The position numbers were made by a program, and so were the translations under genes. DNA of 64,000 nucleotides from Viridothelium virens (Eukaryota > Ascomycota > Dothideomycetes > Trypetheliales > Trypetheliaceae): positions 33,590-97,589 of the forward strand of contig ML991860.1 of NCBI GenBank assembly GCA_010094025.1, given 5' to 3'. Below, piece after piece: positions 1-11,109 of the stretch (position 1 is the stretch's first letter; each line of letters opens with the position of its first letter). A model generated the notes under the pieces. It was not told where the DNA came from. It saw only the letters and a program-made list of their open reading frames with translations, and did not search any database.

Positions 1-347
1 ACATATGCCCACCACCCATAGTCTCCTATCAGTATCACAAAAATAAAGCATAGATATGTCCAGTACAGCACATCCCACATCCACTCGGTCAGTCCTTTCG
101 CTTCAAGATCTTCGCCACTTCTCTTGAGTTCGCCATTCGGACCGTATGTAGGCCGGCCTATGCGCTCAAACCAGAATTGAATGATGACTGCAGGCGCAGA
201 CAGAAGGGAGTAGAGCATCAAGGAGCGCTGAAGAAACAGGAGTCGCAGAATCAGGAATATTCCGTGAAAGCCAATGGTTAATAGAAGAGTGCGATTCAAG
301 ACAGAAACATTGCGAGCAGCGAGAGTTTTGGCCGCTTTTTGCGCCAT
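1..347 (-). CDS. SND2: SND2/TMEM208-family ER protein, 5' part only (runs off the window)
   Basis: The minus strand is open without a stop from an ATG at 347 to base 1, giving 115 complete residues. It begins MAQKAAKTLAARN, continues through two hydrophobic stretches (about residues 20-40 and 43-60), an FWFERIGRP motif, a GEDLEAKGLTE motif and a third membrane segment rich in Trp and Tyr. This matches the TMEM208/SND2 (DUF788) family, known as an ER membrane component of the SRP-independent targeting route. The 3' end lies outside the window, so total length and any later introns are unknown. It is divergent from the APC3 gene, with 512 bp between the two start codons. Confidence 0.85.
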   Translation of the reverse strand, partial: MAQKAAKTLAARNVSVLNRTLLLTIGFHGIFLILRLLFLQRSLMLYSLLSAPAVIIQFWFERIGRPTYGPNGELKRSGEDLEAKGLTEWMWDVLYWTYLCFIFVILIGDYGWWAY

Positions 348-859
348 CGTAAGAATGGCAATCCTATCCAGCGACAGGCATGAATCTCGAGTGCTGACCA
401 GATGGACACTTCCAGAGGTCTGTTGTGGTAGAGACTGAAAGCCTGCACAATTATTGCATATTCTGGTGGTTGCCCTCTGATGTCCCTGCACGGTCATCAC
501 AACAACAACCCTCCGCCGCCACCTTCACGACCTAAACAACACCATTCGTCCCGAGAACGACAACCCTGGTCCGCTTGAACTTTTGCAAGTGTCTCTCTTG
601 GCGTCATTTGTTAAGACTGAGCCAATACTTGAACCGAATTCCCAACATCGGGCTCCTCATAAAACCGCGTCGTCTTTTCGCCTCCGAACCTCTCACCCTC
701 TCACGCTCTTAAGACGACGCTTCACACCCTGGGCCGCCTGAACCCCTCGAACGACTTTGCCCAGCGCCAGCGCTCATGGGGTTCACCACAAAAGTGGTCG
801 CGTGCCTCAGATGAGACAACCTGCCGCCTCCGCCCTGTTCCCTATTATCTTTAGCTACC
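348..859. promoter_or_regulatory. Divergent promoter region between SND2 and APC3
   Basis: This stretch separates two divergent start codons. It is C- and CT-rich on the plus strand near APC3 (for example around 500-560 and 675-760), which is common in fungal leaders. I see no gene and no convincing TATA box. Confidence 0.5.
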
Positions 860-3443
860 ATGTCCCGCTCAGGTCCGCACATAGCTTCACAGCTACGATC
901 GCTGATATATTATCACCTCGACAATGACTGCCTCGAGAATGCGCTCTTCATGGCGGAGCGACTCCAAGCTCTGGAGCCTCGAAGCCCGGATGCTGCCCAC
1001 CTCCTCTCACTTTGCAATCTTCGCTTACGACGGTATAAGGCGGCTCATGACCACAGTCTGAAGCATGGAAATTCTGGAAAACACATGGGATGTGCGTATG
1101 TTTTCGCTCAGGCTTGCCTTGTCCTTAAATTATATGCAGAAGGAATCATTGCATTACAGAAAGCGAAACACTTGCGCGGTAGCGAGAGTAATTGGAGCAA
1201 GCATTCTGAAAGCGCAAGAAGACACCTGCCAGATGCAGCTGCAGTATTTTGTTTGACAGGGAAACTCTATCGTGGTCGGAGGGAAATGGATAGGGCTACA
1301 GATTGCTTCGTCGAGGCCTTGAAGCTGAACCCTTTCATGTGGGATGCCTTCACAGCGCTATGCGACATGGGAGTCAGCGTCCAGCCTGCGAACGTCTTTA
1401 AGTTGCCGCCGGAAGTGTTGTCAGTTCTGGCTATGCAGCAACAAGACGAAGCACGACAGGAAGATGCTCCGTCGCAGTCAGGCCCTCTAGCTAATCAATC
1501 CAGTAACGCACATAATCAGATCCTTACACCGAGTGGTGATCCATTCAACCCTGCCATCCGAACAACTGGAGATCCGGGACTCAAGCTTGGCGGGAACAGC
1601 CTATTGTCGCGACTGAATGGTACAAAGATTCCTGCAGAATCCGTCGAGCACCGACATCCGCGCCAAGAAATGAACGAAACTCCAACGGCGAACAGCCGCG
1701 ATGACAATGATGTGATGATGGGTGACATTGATTACGATCGATTACGAGAACCTCCCGATGCACCACCAAGGAAACCTCGGAGCTTATACGACCAGCGAGC
1801 GGATGCTAGCCAAGATACCGGCCCTAAGCGCGCACCAAGTGGTCGTAGTCGAGTCCAAAATGAATCAGAGAGCAGCCACATGGTCCAAGCAATGGACTCG
1901 TCCAAGATGCTGAAGATACCCACTAATCATCATAAGAGAACGGTTTCAGGTCATTCCGCACACTCAAGCTCTTCTGCCGCAGCCGATCACTCTACTGCAC
2001 CCCAAACGAGACGAAGCGCCCGCATCTTCCACATGAGACCGGGTAGTAGCAAAACGACTTCTAATGAGAGTCTGCTCTCGAAGGATGGCCGAGAACTCAA
2101 GAAAGCTAGGGCGATGGGCACGAAAGGCAAAACGGCTTCATCAACTGTTGGGCGGGTTGTCAGCGGAAATCGCAAACCGATGGACAGATCAGATCCGAAT
2201 GGCAAAGATTCTCGTGCCCTTCTGAGTCAGCCAACCGTCCATCTACCGCAAGGCCCTTCCGTAAAGCCTCCACCTCTCGAAGTTCCACCAGCGCAAGAAG
2301 CCTTACACTGGCTACTCGATCTATTTCTCAAGCTTGCAAATGGGTACCTCTCTCTTAGTCGCTATGAGTGCCATACCGCCCTCGAGCACTTCAACAGCAT
2401 AAGTCAGCCACAACGAGAAACGCCATGGGTACTGGCACAAATTGGTCGTGCGCTCTACGAACCATCCTCTTATCGTGAAGCTGCTGAAGTTTTCGCCCGA
2501 CTCAGAAAACTCGCTCCTTCGCGCATTCAAGACATGGAGGTCTACACGACAATCCTTTGGCACCTGAAATCCAATGTGGAACTCGCATGGCTTGCACGGG
2601 AACTGCTCGCTATAGACTCTCATTCGCCGCAGGCTTGGTGTGCTGTGGGAAATGCATGGTCGTTGGAGCGCGAGCACGAGCAAGCCATTAAATGTTTCAA
2701 ACGGGCAGCTCAATTGGATCCTAGCTTTGCCTACGCATATACCCTTGAGGGACATGAGCACGTAGAAACTGAAGAATTTGAAAGAGCGACGGAATGCTAC
2801 CGGACAGCGCTCGAGCGTGACATGAGGATATACGGCGCATGGTATGGACTGGGTAGGGTGAATGAAAAGATGGGCAAGTACGGGGATGCGGAGAAGTACT
2901 ATGCTATGGCATCAAAGATCAACGGGGCCAACGCATTGCTGGTCGTTTCTGTCGGTGTTGTAAGTAGCGTTCTCAGTCTGTTGCAGCGACTGCAATTCAC
3001 TAATCTTGTCAACCTAGGTACTCGAGAAACAGCGCAAGCTTCCACAAGCACTCATCCAGTATGGCCGAGCCACGACTCTGGATCCACGTTCGGCACAAGC
3101 ACGATTCAAGAAAGCTCGTGCTCTCCTTCATCTCCGTCGACCTCGCGACGCACTCTTCGAACTTCAAGCTCTCAAGGACATGGCACCTGACGAGGCAAAT
3201 GTGCATTTCTTACTTGGAAAGCTTTACAAAGTCACGCGGGATCGGACAAATGCTATCAGACATTTTACCATGGCCATGAACTTAGATCCAAAGGTATGTT
3301 CATATTTTCGATGGTATGAATAAAGTCAATGCTAACGGTTTTGGTAGGCAACACCGTACATCAAGGAAGCAATGGAGAGTCTCGAAGACGAGGATTACGA
3401 CGATGATGACGTGCCTGATGAAGCAGCGGAGGAAGGTTATTGA
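860..3443 (+). CDS. CDC27: Anaphase-promoting complex subunit 3 (Cdc27/BimA), TPR protein
   Basis: Exons 860-2959, 3018-3293 and 3348-3443 encode 823 residues. Both introns (58 and 54 bp) are gt...ag, lie at phase 0 and have actaat/gctaac branch sites. The protein has an N-terminal TPR region (about residues 1-190), a long Ser/Thr/Lys-rich spacer (about 190-480) and a C-terminal TPR array (about 490-795) ending in an acidic tail with runs of Asp and Glu. That layout and length fit APC3/Cdc27 (nuc2, BimA), the APC/C subunit that, in the family, binds the Ile-Arg tails of activators and drives mitotic ubiquitination in the nucleus. The reading frame runs past the first donor into an intron and out-of-frame sequence, so a single-ORF call would give a wrong C-terminus. 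The spliced C-terminus continues the TPR pattern. Confidence 0.93.
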
Positions 3444-4045
3444 GAGCTACAGGGGCCCTTCCCGCAGCCTCTAATGTAGAAATAATTGGGTGAGCGTTGG
3501 ATCGTCAGTCGTTTGGATCTGGTCTCACGTCACCGGCATCATGAAGGATGGGACATGGGAGCATTCATTGAGCGTGCATTTCTAGTGGATATAGCATGGG
3601 GTTTGGCGTTCAACAGGAACGTCTAATGCTATTTTCGGATGGTATTCCGAAGTTGATTTAGAACAGTCAGAAGACCAAGCAAACCCAGAGAGATTTCACC
3701 CGAATGGCGTGAGTGATCAAATGACGGCTTTTGCAGAGCGCGTGGGGCATCCTTCCTACCCCACAAATTTTTCCATCCAAAACCAACGCGCCACAACATA
3801 AAAAGTTCACCGCCAAGCACCAACCCAAACGCCCCATCCTTGGTCAGTAGACATTGGCTGTCCCTTCAACAAGCATTGAGACTTGGCCGCCAGCATGCTC
3901 CGTTGAGCGAATACCCACCTTCACGATCGAAACACTCTGTGCAAGGTTCCCAGACCCTCCACCTCTAGAGAGACCTCGCCCTGCTCACTTTACACCGCCA
4001 TCGCCTTACCATTCCACTCTCCCCAGCAGGACTTGCACACGCACG
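3444..4045. other. Intergenic region between APC3 and the acyltransferase gene
   Basis: This holds the APC3 3' end and the SLC1 promoter and leader. The last 150 bases are C-rich. One frame stays open from 3854 into the acyltransferase start, but it has no family resemblance before 4046. I see no other gene. Confidence 0.5.
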
Positions 4046-5216
4046 ATGGATTTTACCAGCCTGGCCCTGGTCGCGTCGGCGGCATACTTCCTCGTCGTGG
4101 TTGCCTTGTACGCTCTGTCGGCACAATCACCCATTTGCGGTTTCTATGCCCGATCCCTCGCGTCGTGGGCTGCGTTGTTAATATGTGCCTGCTACGGTGT
4201 CATTTCGAGTGTTGCGCTAAGAATATCGGGATACGGCGGGTTGAGTCAGTGGACAACAGCACGAGCATTCAAGTGGACAATGAGGCTCTTCACTGGGGTG
4301 GAGTTTGTCATACAGGTGGGTTGAAGATTTTGGATCAGGACGAAACGGCTGGCCAGAGTGCTGACTTGGGGGATTTTCAGGGCGAGGAGCATTTGAAGAC
4401 GAGACCAGCTGTGTTCATCGGGAACCACCAGACGTGAGTAAGTTCCCGTCACGGCTGAGGACTTGAACAAAAACCTGATCGCGATTTATACCAGTGAGCT
4501 TGACGTGCTTATGCTTGGAGCAATATTTCCGCCCTACTGTAGCGTCACGGCAAAGAAAAGCTTGAAATGGGTCCCGTTTCTCGGCTGGTTCAGTACGCAA
4601 TACCATCCTCTTCACCGAAGGACTTTCTAATATATGACATGCAGTGGCCCTCTCCAAAACTGTCTTCATCGATCGTAGCAACCGCAACAATGCTATGGCT
4701 GCCTTCGAAACGGCCGCGCAGCACATGCGTTCTGAACGACAGAGTGTGTACATATTTCCTGAAGGAACACGGAGTTACACTGCGAAGCCAGAGATGCTGC
4801 CCTTCAAAAAGGGAGCATTTCATCTTGCTGTGAAGGCGCAGGTTCCAATCGTGCCGATTGTGGTGGCGAACTACTCTAATCTGCTGCATCTACAGAGCAG
4901 AAGATTCACCTCGGGGAAAATACCTGTTAAAGGTAGGTGAAGGCTTTTACGATTTACTAACGAATCGATGCTAACATTTAGCGTAGTGCTTCCGCCAATC
5001 GACACCAAAGACCTCTCGGCAGCTGACGTTGACGACCTGGTACATCGGACACGAGAGCAGATGATGAGAGAACTCGTCGCTGTTACTGAGCTCGCTCGAA
5101 GCCAGCGAGTGGCCTTATCTTCAAAAGAAGCGTCTGAAGCCAACGGTGTCGCAAGCGGCGCAGATCATCGTCAACGTGCTGAACATAGAACAACTCAAGC
5201 AGTCGCTGCGACATGA
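4046..5216 (+). CDS. SLC1: 1-acyl-sn-glycerol-3-phosphate acyltransferase (SLC1-type)
   Basis: Five exons, 4046-4315, 4381-4433, 4495-4592, 4645-4932 and 4987-5216, give 312 residues with phase kept at all four junctions. The enzyme acylates lysophosphatidate to phosphatidate in glycerolipid synthesis at the ER or lipid droplet. Visible signatures are two N-terminal hydrophobic segments (about residues 3-25 and 30-55), the NHQTELD motif (HX4D catalytic block, split by intron 2), the FPEGTRS substrate-binding block, and the downstream PIVPIVV stretch. The start at 4046 was chosen because MDFTSLALV begins the first membrane segment; an upstream in-frame ATG at 3854 adds a Pro-rich leader with no family match. 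At the last intron two acceptors are possible; only 4986 keeps the frame and restores KVLPP. Confidence 0.93.
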
Positions 5217-5977
5217 TCCTTGCAAAATGCAAAGCATTCCGACGGCAGCTCAGCATGTCTTGTAAAATGTTTGTAAAGTGTTTACGCGAGTTGATACCAG
5301 GAACAAAGATTAAGCATCATTTTTTTCTCATTCGCATAGATTGCTCTAGAAGAGCAGTCCCCCGCGTAAAATCCATAGATTGGGTCGACGCCTCGTCCTG
5401 GTCATCTTTGATTGCCGATCAAGCGGTGTCTGCCCTGCTTTTTCAATTTTGTTCGATCGACTTGAAACCGATTCATGCTTTCCAAGTCAGTCCATACTTT
5501 AATTGATGGTTTCTCTAAATACACTAATCGATGTTAGATTGAAGCTACATTTACCCGACTATGGGGTTGAAATGTAGTTTTCCAGATCACGTTGAAGCTC
5601 TCTAGATGGCCGCCACCGACCACTCAACTCCAACAAACTTTGGAACATGTTCAGAAGATATTCTACAGAACGTCTTCAAAGAGCTAGGAATAGGCGAGCG
5701 AGTCTTCAAATGAAAGTTAATACTGGGATTAGCACTGGTTAGGGGAGAATCGTAGCGGAATCATCTATTATGAACTATGGTGTCAACTCTTCGGCAATAC
5801 GACATGATGTAGACTCGATTGTACGAGTTCGAGTGAGCTCTAACCGTGGTCGGATCAATTTTAGACTTTGGATCCTGATCGACGTGTGGTCTAAGTTTCA
5901 GACGCTTTGCTTCTAAAAATTTTTCCGTCTTCCAGTCTGCATCAACTCGCAACCAGTCATCTCATCCAGCTTCCAAC
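5217..5977. other. Intergenic region, no gene seen
   Basis: About 760 bases with frequent stops in all frames. Short open frames on either strand show no domain or codon signal that I recognise. It must contain the SLC1 3' end and the promoter of the next putative gene. Confidence 0.4.
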
Positions 5978-7160
5978 ATGGGTTCATCCTTCTATTTCAC
6001 ACCATCGTTGGCGGCATACCACTTGGTCCTCACCCTCCACCCTCAGTGGCCTTGGCCGTGTACAATTCAGGAATCGGCCTTTGAACTGGCGGTTAGGGAA
6101 AAAGCCAACGAAGGAAGGGAAGCCATTTTCCAGAAACGGAGGGCAGATATTCGTGACGATGACGAAAATAGTCATAGGAACAAGCATCAAAGGCTTGTTT
6201 CTTTGGATAGGCAACAGGAATCGTCGCTGGGTATCAGTGGCTTTAACAACGAGGAAGAGCGAGACCTCTCTGACCATCACGGCGCTGTCCGTGGTGCATC
6301 GAGTGTCGATGAGCTCGAATACTTCGGTTCACCAAGGGTGAGGCCAGAGGAGAGGAAGCTTACACAGGGAAGCAGAAGCTGCTAGAACCCTTTGTTCTTT
6401 GCCAAATACTGTGCGAAACATGCAGTTGCTGCTACATCTTCCTTACCGAAGAGTGTGGAGAGGGTGTTGAATCGATTCGAGCAATTCTTGCATTTACAGC
6501 CTTTCCGGCAGCCGAGACCAACGTTTACGCATGCACAGCGTCCACTGATACACCTGGTTTTGCATTTGCATTGTACGTTCTGAAAGTCGCGGGAGTATGT
6601 GACATCTATCTATGGAACTCGTCTTGTTATTTCGCCAGACTCTGATGAAGAAGAAAAATGCCCCCAGAGACCTAACCTCTTACGAAACCTTGGAGAAGCT
6701 CAGATGCATGCTTATGGGCGTGAAAGAAGGCACTTCTCATGCTGATTCGCATCCAGACCCTAAAAAGATTTGTGAACATGGGGAGTACATGGACATTGAG
6801 CTTGCGGAATGGGCCGAAACGTGGGGGCGAGTCAAATATTCCGATGACGTGGAAGAGCGGAAAACACACCTCAGGAAGTTACTTTGTTATGGCTTAGGCG
6901 ACGACTCCAGCAAAGATTATCGAGGGCAAATGAATTGGTTCTCATTCTGTCGCGGTCAATGGGTTGGAGCGTACTTTTCATGGCATTGTCGAACGTGTGG
7001 GGAATGCAATAACTGGGAAGGATGGCATTGTGGAGACTGCAACCAATGCACGCATTGTGACGACATTCCGTGTGAAGGATGTGGTGGCGTGAGTTTCGCA
7101 TGGTGCAGGATGCCAAAACTGGGAGATATCTTGCGTCCCCGACCTCGTATCAAGCCATAA
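5978..7160 (+). CDS. Putative Cys-rich zinc-ribbon-like protein, function unknown (tentative gene model)
   Basis: I do not recognise this protein. The best-supported part is the 3' exon (6639-7160), which encodes a compact Cys cluster: WHCRTCGECNN, WHCGDCNQC, then two further Cys pairs ending PCEGCGG (about 6984-7087). The spacing suggests zinc binding. A 44 bp intron 6595-6638 (gtatgt...gccag) joins it at phase 0 to a frame that also contains closely spaced Cys (LCETCSCC). That frame can be joined to an N-terminal exon starting MGSSFYF at 5978 by an intron 6231-6367 (gtatca...acag), also phase-consistent. A donor-like gtgagt at 7089 means the C-terminus could be spliced differently. Start, first intron and stop are all provisional; the whole could be a fast-evolving orphan or a decaying gene. 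Confidence 0.4.
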
Positions 7161-7413
7161 AACCAGATCCGCAAGATGTGCTAGGACCAAGTAATGCGTT
7201 ATCTCTTGTGAATCCGACAAATACGAGTCGATTCTGGCAACTCGCAAGTCGCTCTCAGTTGTTCTTCTGCACCATTCAGTGAATTCTCTGACGTTCAATG
7301 GAGATCCTTAAAAGACATGGTTCGGGGATTCCTTGACAGAAGTCGCAACTTAACGATTCTGTCATCAACTCAGCCGAGCCCTTCTAAACTTTAATACGTC
7401 AGCACCTGTGAGA

Positions 7414-8429
7414 CTAGTACGCGTACAAGCCGCCGTCAACACCGATGACTTTGTTATTCACGTATCCTGTTTTCACCATCCAGAGCACAGTTTCCGCGAT
7501 TTCATCCGGAGTACCGAGACGCCCAACCGGGATGCCTATGTAATAGCTCGTAAGCCAAAGAATTCAGGAAATATGGACGGACCACCTACGCTTGGCCATC
7601 TCGTCGGAGCCTTTGGGTAACATGATAGTGTCTTGGATGAGTGCGGGGGCCACCGCATTGACCGTGATGCCCCTGGATCCATAGGTATTTGCCAGCCAGT
7701 GGACAAGCCCATGTAGAGCAGACTTCGATGATCTGAAATTGTCACATCATAAGCACAGCTCTTCACCATGCATACATAGGTTGTCAATGAACGGTGTTGA
7801 GAAACGGTTGTGATGACTTACGCATAGTGTGGTCCTACAACACCACCAGTGAAACCTGCAATGCTCGAATCAAAGATGATCCTTCCCCATCCCCTCTTCT
7901 CCATTGGTGGAAGGCAGAGCTGTGTTAGCAGGTAGGTACTTCCCGTATTGATTCTCCAAGTATTCTCAAATTCTTCAATGCTAACATCCTCAATCGCTTT
8001 AGTGCCACTAGGTCGCGCAATGCCAGCATTATTGAACAAAATGCTCGGTTCTCCCAACGTATTGACAACGCGTTCATGGAGAGAGCGTACCTGCAATCCC
8101 AGTAGTACATTATATTAGTGCCTTTGCACGGTAGTTATATGGTTCATCAGCGAGCCCGCACCTCGTCATATTTTGACAGGTCAGCTTGAAAAGCCTCAGC
8201 TTTTACGCCTTTGGCTTGTAAGTCGGTAACAAGGCTTTTAACCCCATCCGCGGCAGAGTTGTAGTGAACGGCGATAGAACAACCATGGTCTGCGAGAGCC
8301 TGACAAGTCGCCTTTCCAATGCCCCCTGTGAGTGACATCAGCCATCATTGAAATATCACTCTCGAGACAAGCATCACCGGTAGCGCCAGTAATCAGCGCA
8401 AGATGCGAAGAAAGATCTTTGACGATCAT
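7414..8429 (-). CDS. Short-chain dehydrogenase/reductase, FabG-like (classical SDR)
   Basis: Five exons on the minus strand, 8429-8378, 8325-8162, 8090-7822, 7732-7590 and 7535-7414, encode 249 residues, the usual size of a classical SDR. All four introns (52-89 bp) keep phase. The cofactor motif TGATGGIG (residues 15-22) is rebuilt by splicing intron 1, followed by NNAG in the fourth strand and by the catalytic Ser148, Tyr161 and Lys165 (YASSK, split by intron 3). The C-terminus GVDGGLYAY is also standard. The family uses NAD(P)H to reduce carbonyls or oxidise alcohols; substrate cannot be read here. It is divergent from the amino-acid permease, which suggests shared control. It lies 15 kb from the NRPS, so membership in that cluster is possible but unsupported. 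Confidence 0.9.
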
Positions 8430-9282
8430 AGTAAGGTTTTGGTTGGTTGATCAAATTCTAGACCAAGATCTTTTCCTCACGAAAATACAACGATAACAGT
8501 CCGCCGGCTAATACCATTATTCCAAACAGTCTACAATATTAGGTAAGATTACTACATGTGGGTATGGATTTTTCGAACACCGACTCCAATGTACTTGGTA
8601 TGCATTAGGTAGGTACCTTATCCATGGCATCATTGCGTAACGCAGATACATAGTTACCCCTCCATTCCCTAAGGAAGGAATCACCCGTGCGGCGATACCC
8701 GTATGGCGGTACCCGTGCGGCGATTGGCGCATTCAGAAGTTGCGGACACCAAACCAGATGGATAAGGTACGCTACCTCTCGGGCAGATCATTGTGACCGG
8801 TCAGTCTGGTCTAACTTTCCACCACAATATAGGCATTGTACTCGTGGATGAACGGTACTCGACCATCAGCAGATATTTCAATTCTTGATAAGACACGTCC
8901 GAAATGTTGCGACGCACCAACGGCTTAGTGATCCAGACTCTCGAAACACGAGATCTCCTCTTTCTTCCTTTGATATGATTGGAGAGTCTTGAGCTCAGAT
9001 ATGCCGGCGCTGCAACCGCGGCATGGCGCAAAAGTAAATTATGGACAAGGACAAGATAAGCTACTTGTCGAAAAAGGCGGGCGCGAAGCTCGCAATCGGC
9101 CCGCACAAACATCGACGCGTTGCATTCACTTTGTAGAGTAAAACACGAACCCCATCCTCGAGATGAATTGACTGTTCCTTACTCTCACTTCCATTGGCTT
9201 CACTTATGCCAATCAATGCATAGAGGTTTCCCGGTTCTGACTCATTATCTTCAAAGACAAAGTGAAACGCATCGCTCCCTAG
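8430..9282. promoter_or_regulatory. Shared divergent promoter of the SDR and permease genes
   Basis: The 853 bases between the two start codons hold no convincing gene. They contain a 14 bp triple tandem repeat (8683-8724, listed separately) and a palindromic taggtaggtacctta element near 8610. Both lie roughly midway between the genes. Confidence 0.5.
8683..8724. repeat. Three tandem copies of a 14 bp GC-rich unit
   Basis: Units begin at 8683, 8697 and 8711. Copies 1 and 3 are identical (acccgtgcggcgat) and copy 2 differs at two positions (acccgtatggcggt). Each carries an internal cggcg or ggcgg core, compatible with a fungal zinc-cluster binding array, but no factor can be assigned. Confidence 0.8.
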
Positions 9283-11109
9283 ATGGATTCGAAGGTGGAA
9301 CCAATGGCCGAGAGGCAAGAAATTGAGTTCTCAGTAGAAGATGTAGCTTTGGAGAAGCTTGGCTACCAGCGCGGTCCGCCCTACGACATCGTTGTACGAC
9401 AAACTCGTAATTGATAGAATACAGAACTCAAGCGAAATTTCGGATTTTTCGGGATGGTTGGGTTTTCATTTTCTATCGTGACCTGGTCTGTCCTGCCCGA
9501 GACCGTTAGAGTAAGGCAATTTTGGCTGACATGTTTCCAATCCAAGTTGGAGCGCACTTAGCGGGGTGCTGATTGTCGGCGTGGAGTCTGGGGGCCCACC
9601 AGTCATGATATGGAGTTGGATTGGTGTCTGTATTGTTTCGCTTTCGGTGGCATACTCGATGGCTGAAATGTGCTCTGCCTATCCCACTGCCGGTGGTCAG
9701 TACTCTTGGGTCGCCATATTAGCACCGCCTCAATGGTCTCGAGGTCTATCATACGTGTGTGGATGGTTCATGCTCATAGGTCAGTGTGCCGGTGGAGGTC
9801 CCAAAATGTCTTCCATCACCAACAGGCAATCGCAGGTATCTGTGCTATGGGTGCACTCAACAACTTTGTCTTCGCGAATTTTATCCTCGGAATGGCGAAC
9901 CTCAGTCACCCGGAATACACGATCGAGAGATGGCACACAGTCCTAGTCGCTTACGCTCTCGCATTCTTTACTTTCGGCATCAATCTGTTTGGCCCGTCGC
10001 TCCTTAACAAAATTTCCAAAGCCAACCTTATCTGGAATATAGGCTCCTTTCTTGTCATTGTCATTGTCATATTGGCCTGCAATGATCACAAACAAAGCGC
10101 GGGTTTCGTCTTCGGAGACTTCCAGAATTTCTCCGGCTTCAACCCGGCGTACGCGGCCATCATTGGTACAATCCAAAGCGCTTTCGGAATGTGCTGTTAC
10201 GATGCTCCTGCACACATGACTGAGGAAATGCTAAGACCACGAAAACAGGCTCCCCAGGCAATTGTTCTCTCTGTCTGGCTAGGTGCCATTACAGGATTGA
10301 TTTTCTTGATAGCGTGCTGCTTCTGCATTGGCGATATCGAGACAACGGCCAGCTCCACAACGGGCGTCCCATTGATCCAAATCTTTTATAACTCGACCGG
10401 ATCCGTCCCTGCGGCTTGTGTTCTTGTGTCCCTGATCGTCATCGTTGATGTTGTTTGCGGAAACATGCTTCTTGCGGAAGGATCACGCTCAATATACGCG
10501 TTCGCCCGAGACGATGGGTTACCATTTTCAGCTTTCTTCAGCAAAGTCAATTCAAAGCTCCAAATTCCAGTCAACGCAATGGCATTGACCCTCTTTGTCC
10601 AAATTGTCCTTAACTCCATATACTTTGGAACAATCACTGGATTCAACACTGTCGTAACGATCGCTACAGAGGGTTTCTGTAAGACATAAGGCACTCGACT
10701 TCATATGGAAAATCATGGCTAACGCAACCATGTATGTGTAGATGTCTCGTACGCCATGCCTCTTTTCGCCCGCGTCGTTTCCCGAATGCTTGGGCAGAAG
10801 CACGACCTCGAAGGTCCGTGGTCCCTTGGCAGATACGGGCTCCCACTCAATGTAATTGGACTCCTTTTCCTGCTCTACGCAATCATTACGTTCAACTTTC
10901 CATCTCTATACCCTGTCACAAGCGAGAACATGAACTACACTTCTGCCGCCGTCGGGGTCATCATGTTCATCAGTCTTGTCACGTGGATCACGACTGGAAG
11001 GAAACACTATACCGGACCGGGAAAGAACGCGCCTGTGGGTTCGTGCTGTGCTCAAGTACTTGGTAAGGAGGGAGAGAAAATAGAGGAACAGCCAGGGTTT
11101 TCCATTTGA
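9283..11109 (+). CDS. Amino-acid/GABA/choline-type permease (APC superfamily)
   Basis: Exons 9283-9373, 9425-9485, 9547-9779, 9836-10678 and 10742-11109 give 531 residues; all four introns (51-63 bp) preserve phase. After a short acidic cytosolic N-terminus comes the family entry motif FGFFGMVGFSFSIVTCW, rebuilt across intron 2, then SGVLIVGVESGGPP, YPTAGGQYSWVA and about twelve hydrophobic segments. The conserved loop HMTEEM and the RDDGLPFS motif before segment 8 are typical of fungal GABA/choline permeases (UGA4/HNM1 group). It should be a plasma-membrane or vacuolar proton-coupled importer of an amino compound. The ATG at 9283 follows an in-frame stop; a second in-frame ATG at 9304 is an alternative. 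Substrate is not predictable. Confidence 0.93.

Noticed and set aside
2960-3190. APC3 reading straight through to a 776-residue protein
   Set aside because: The frame crosses a good 58 bp intron (gtaagt ... ctaat ... cctag); the spliced version restores the TPR pattern and the normal acidic C-terminus, whereas the unspliced end is low-complexity Ser/Thr.
7079-7282. Plus-strand open frame after the Cys-rich gene
   Set aside because: No recognisable domain, overlaps the 3' end of the better-supported frame, and no good splice links it in.
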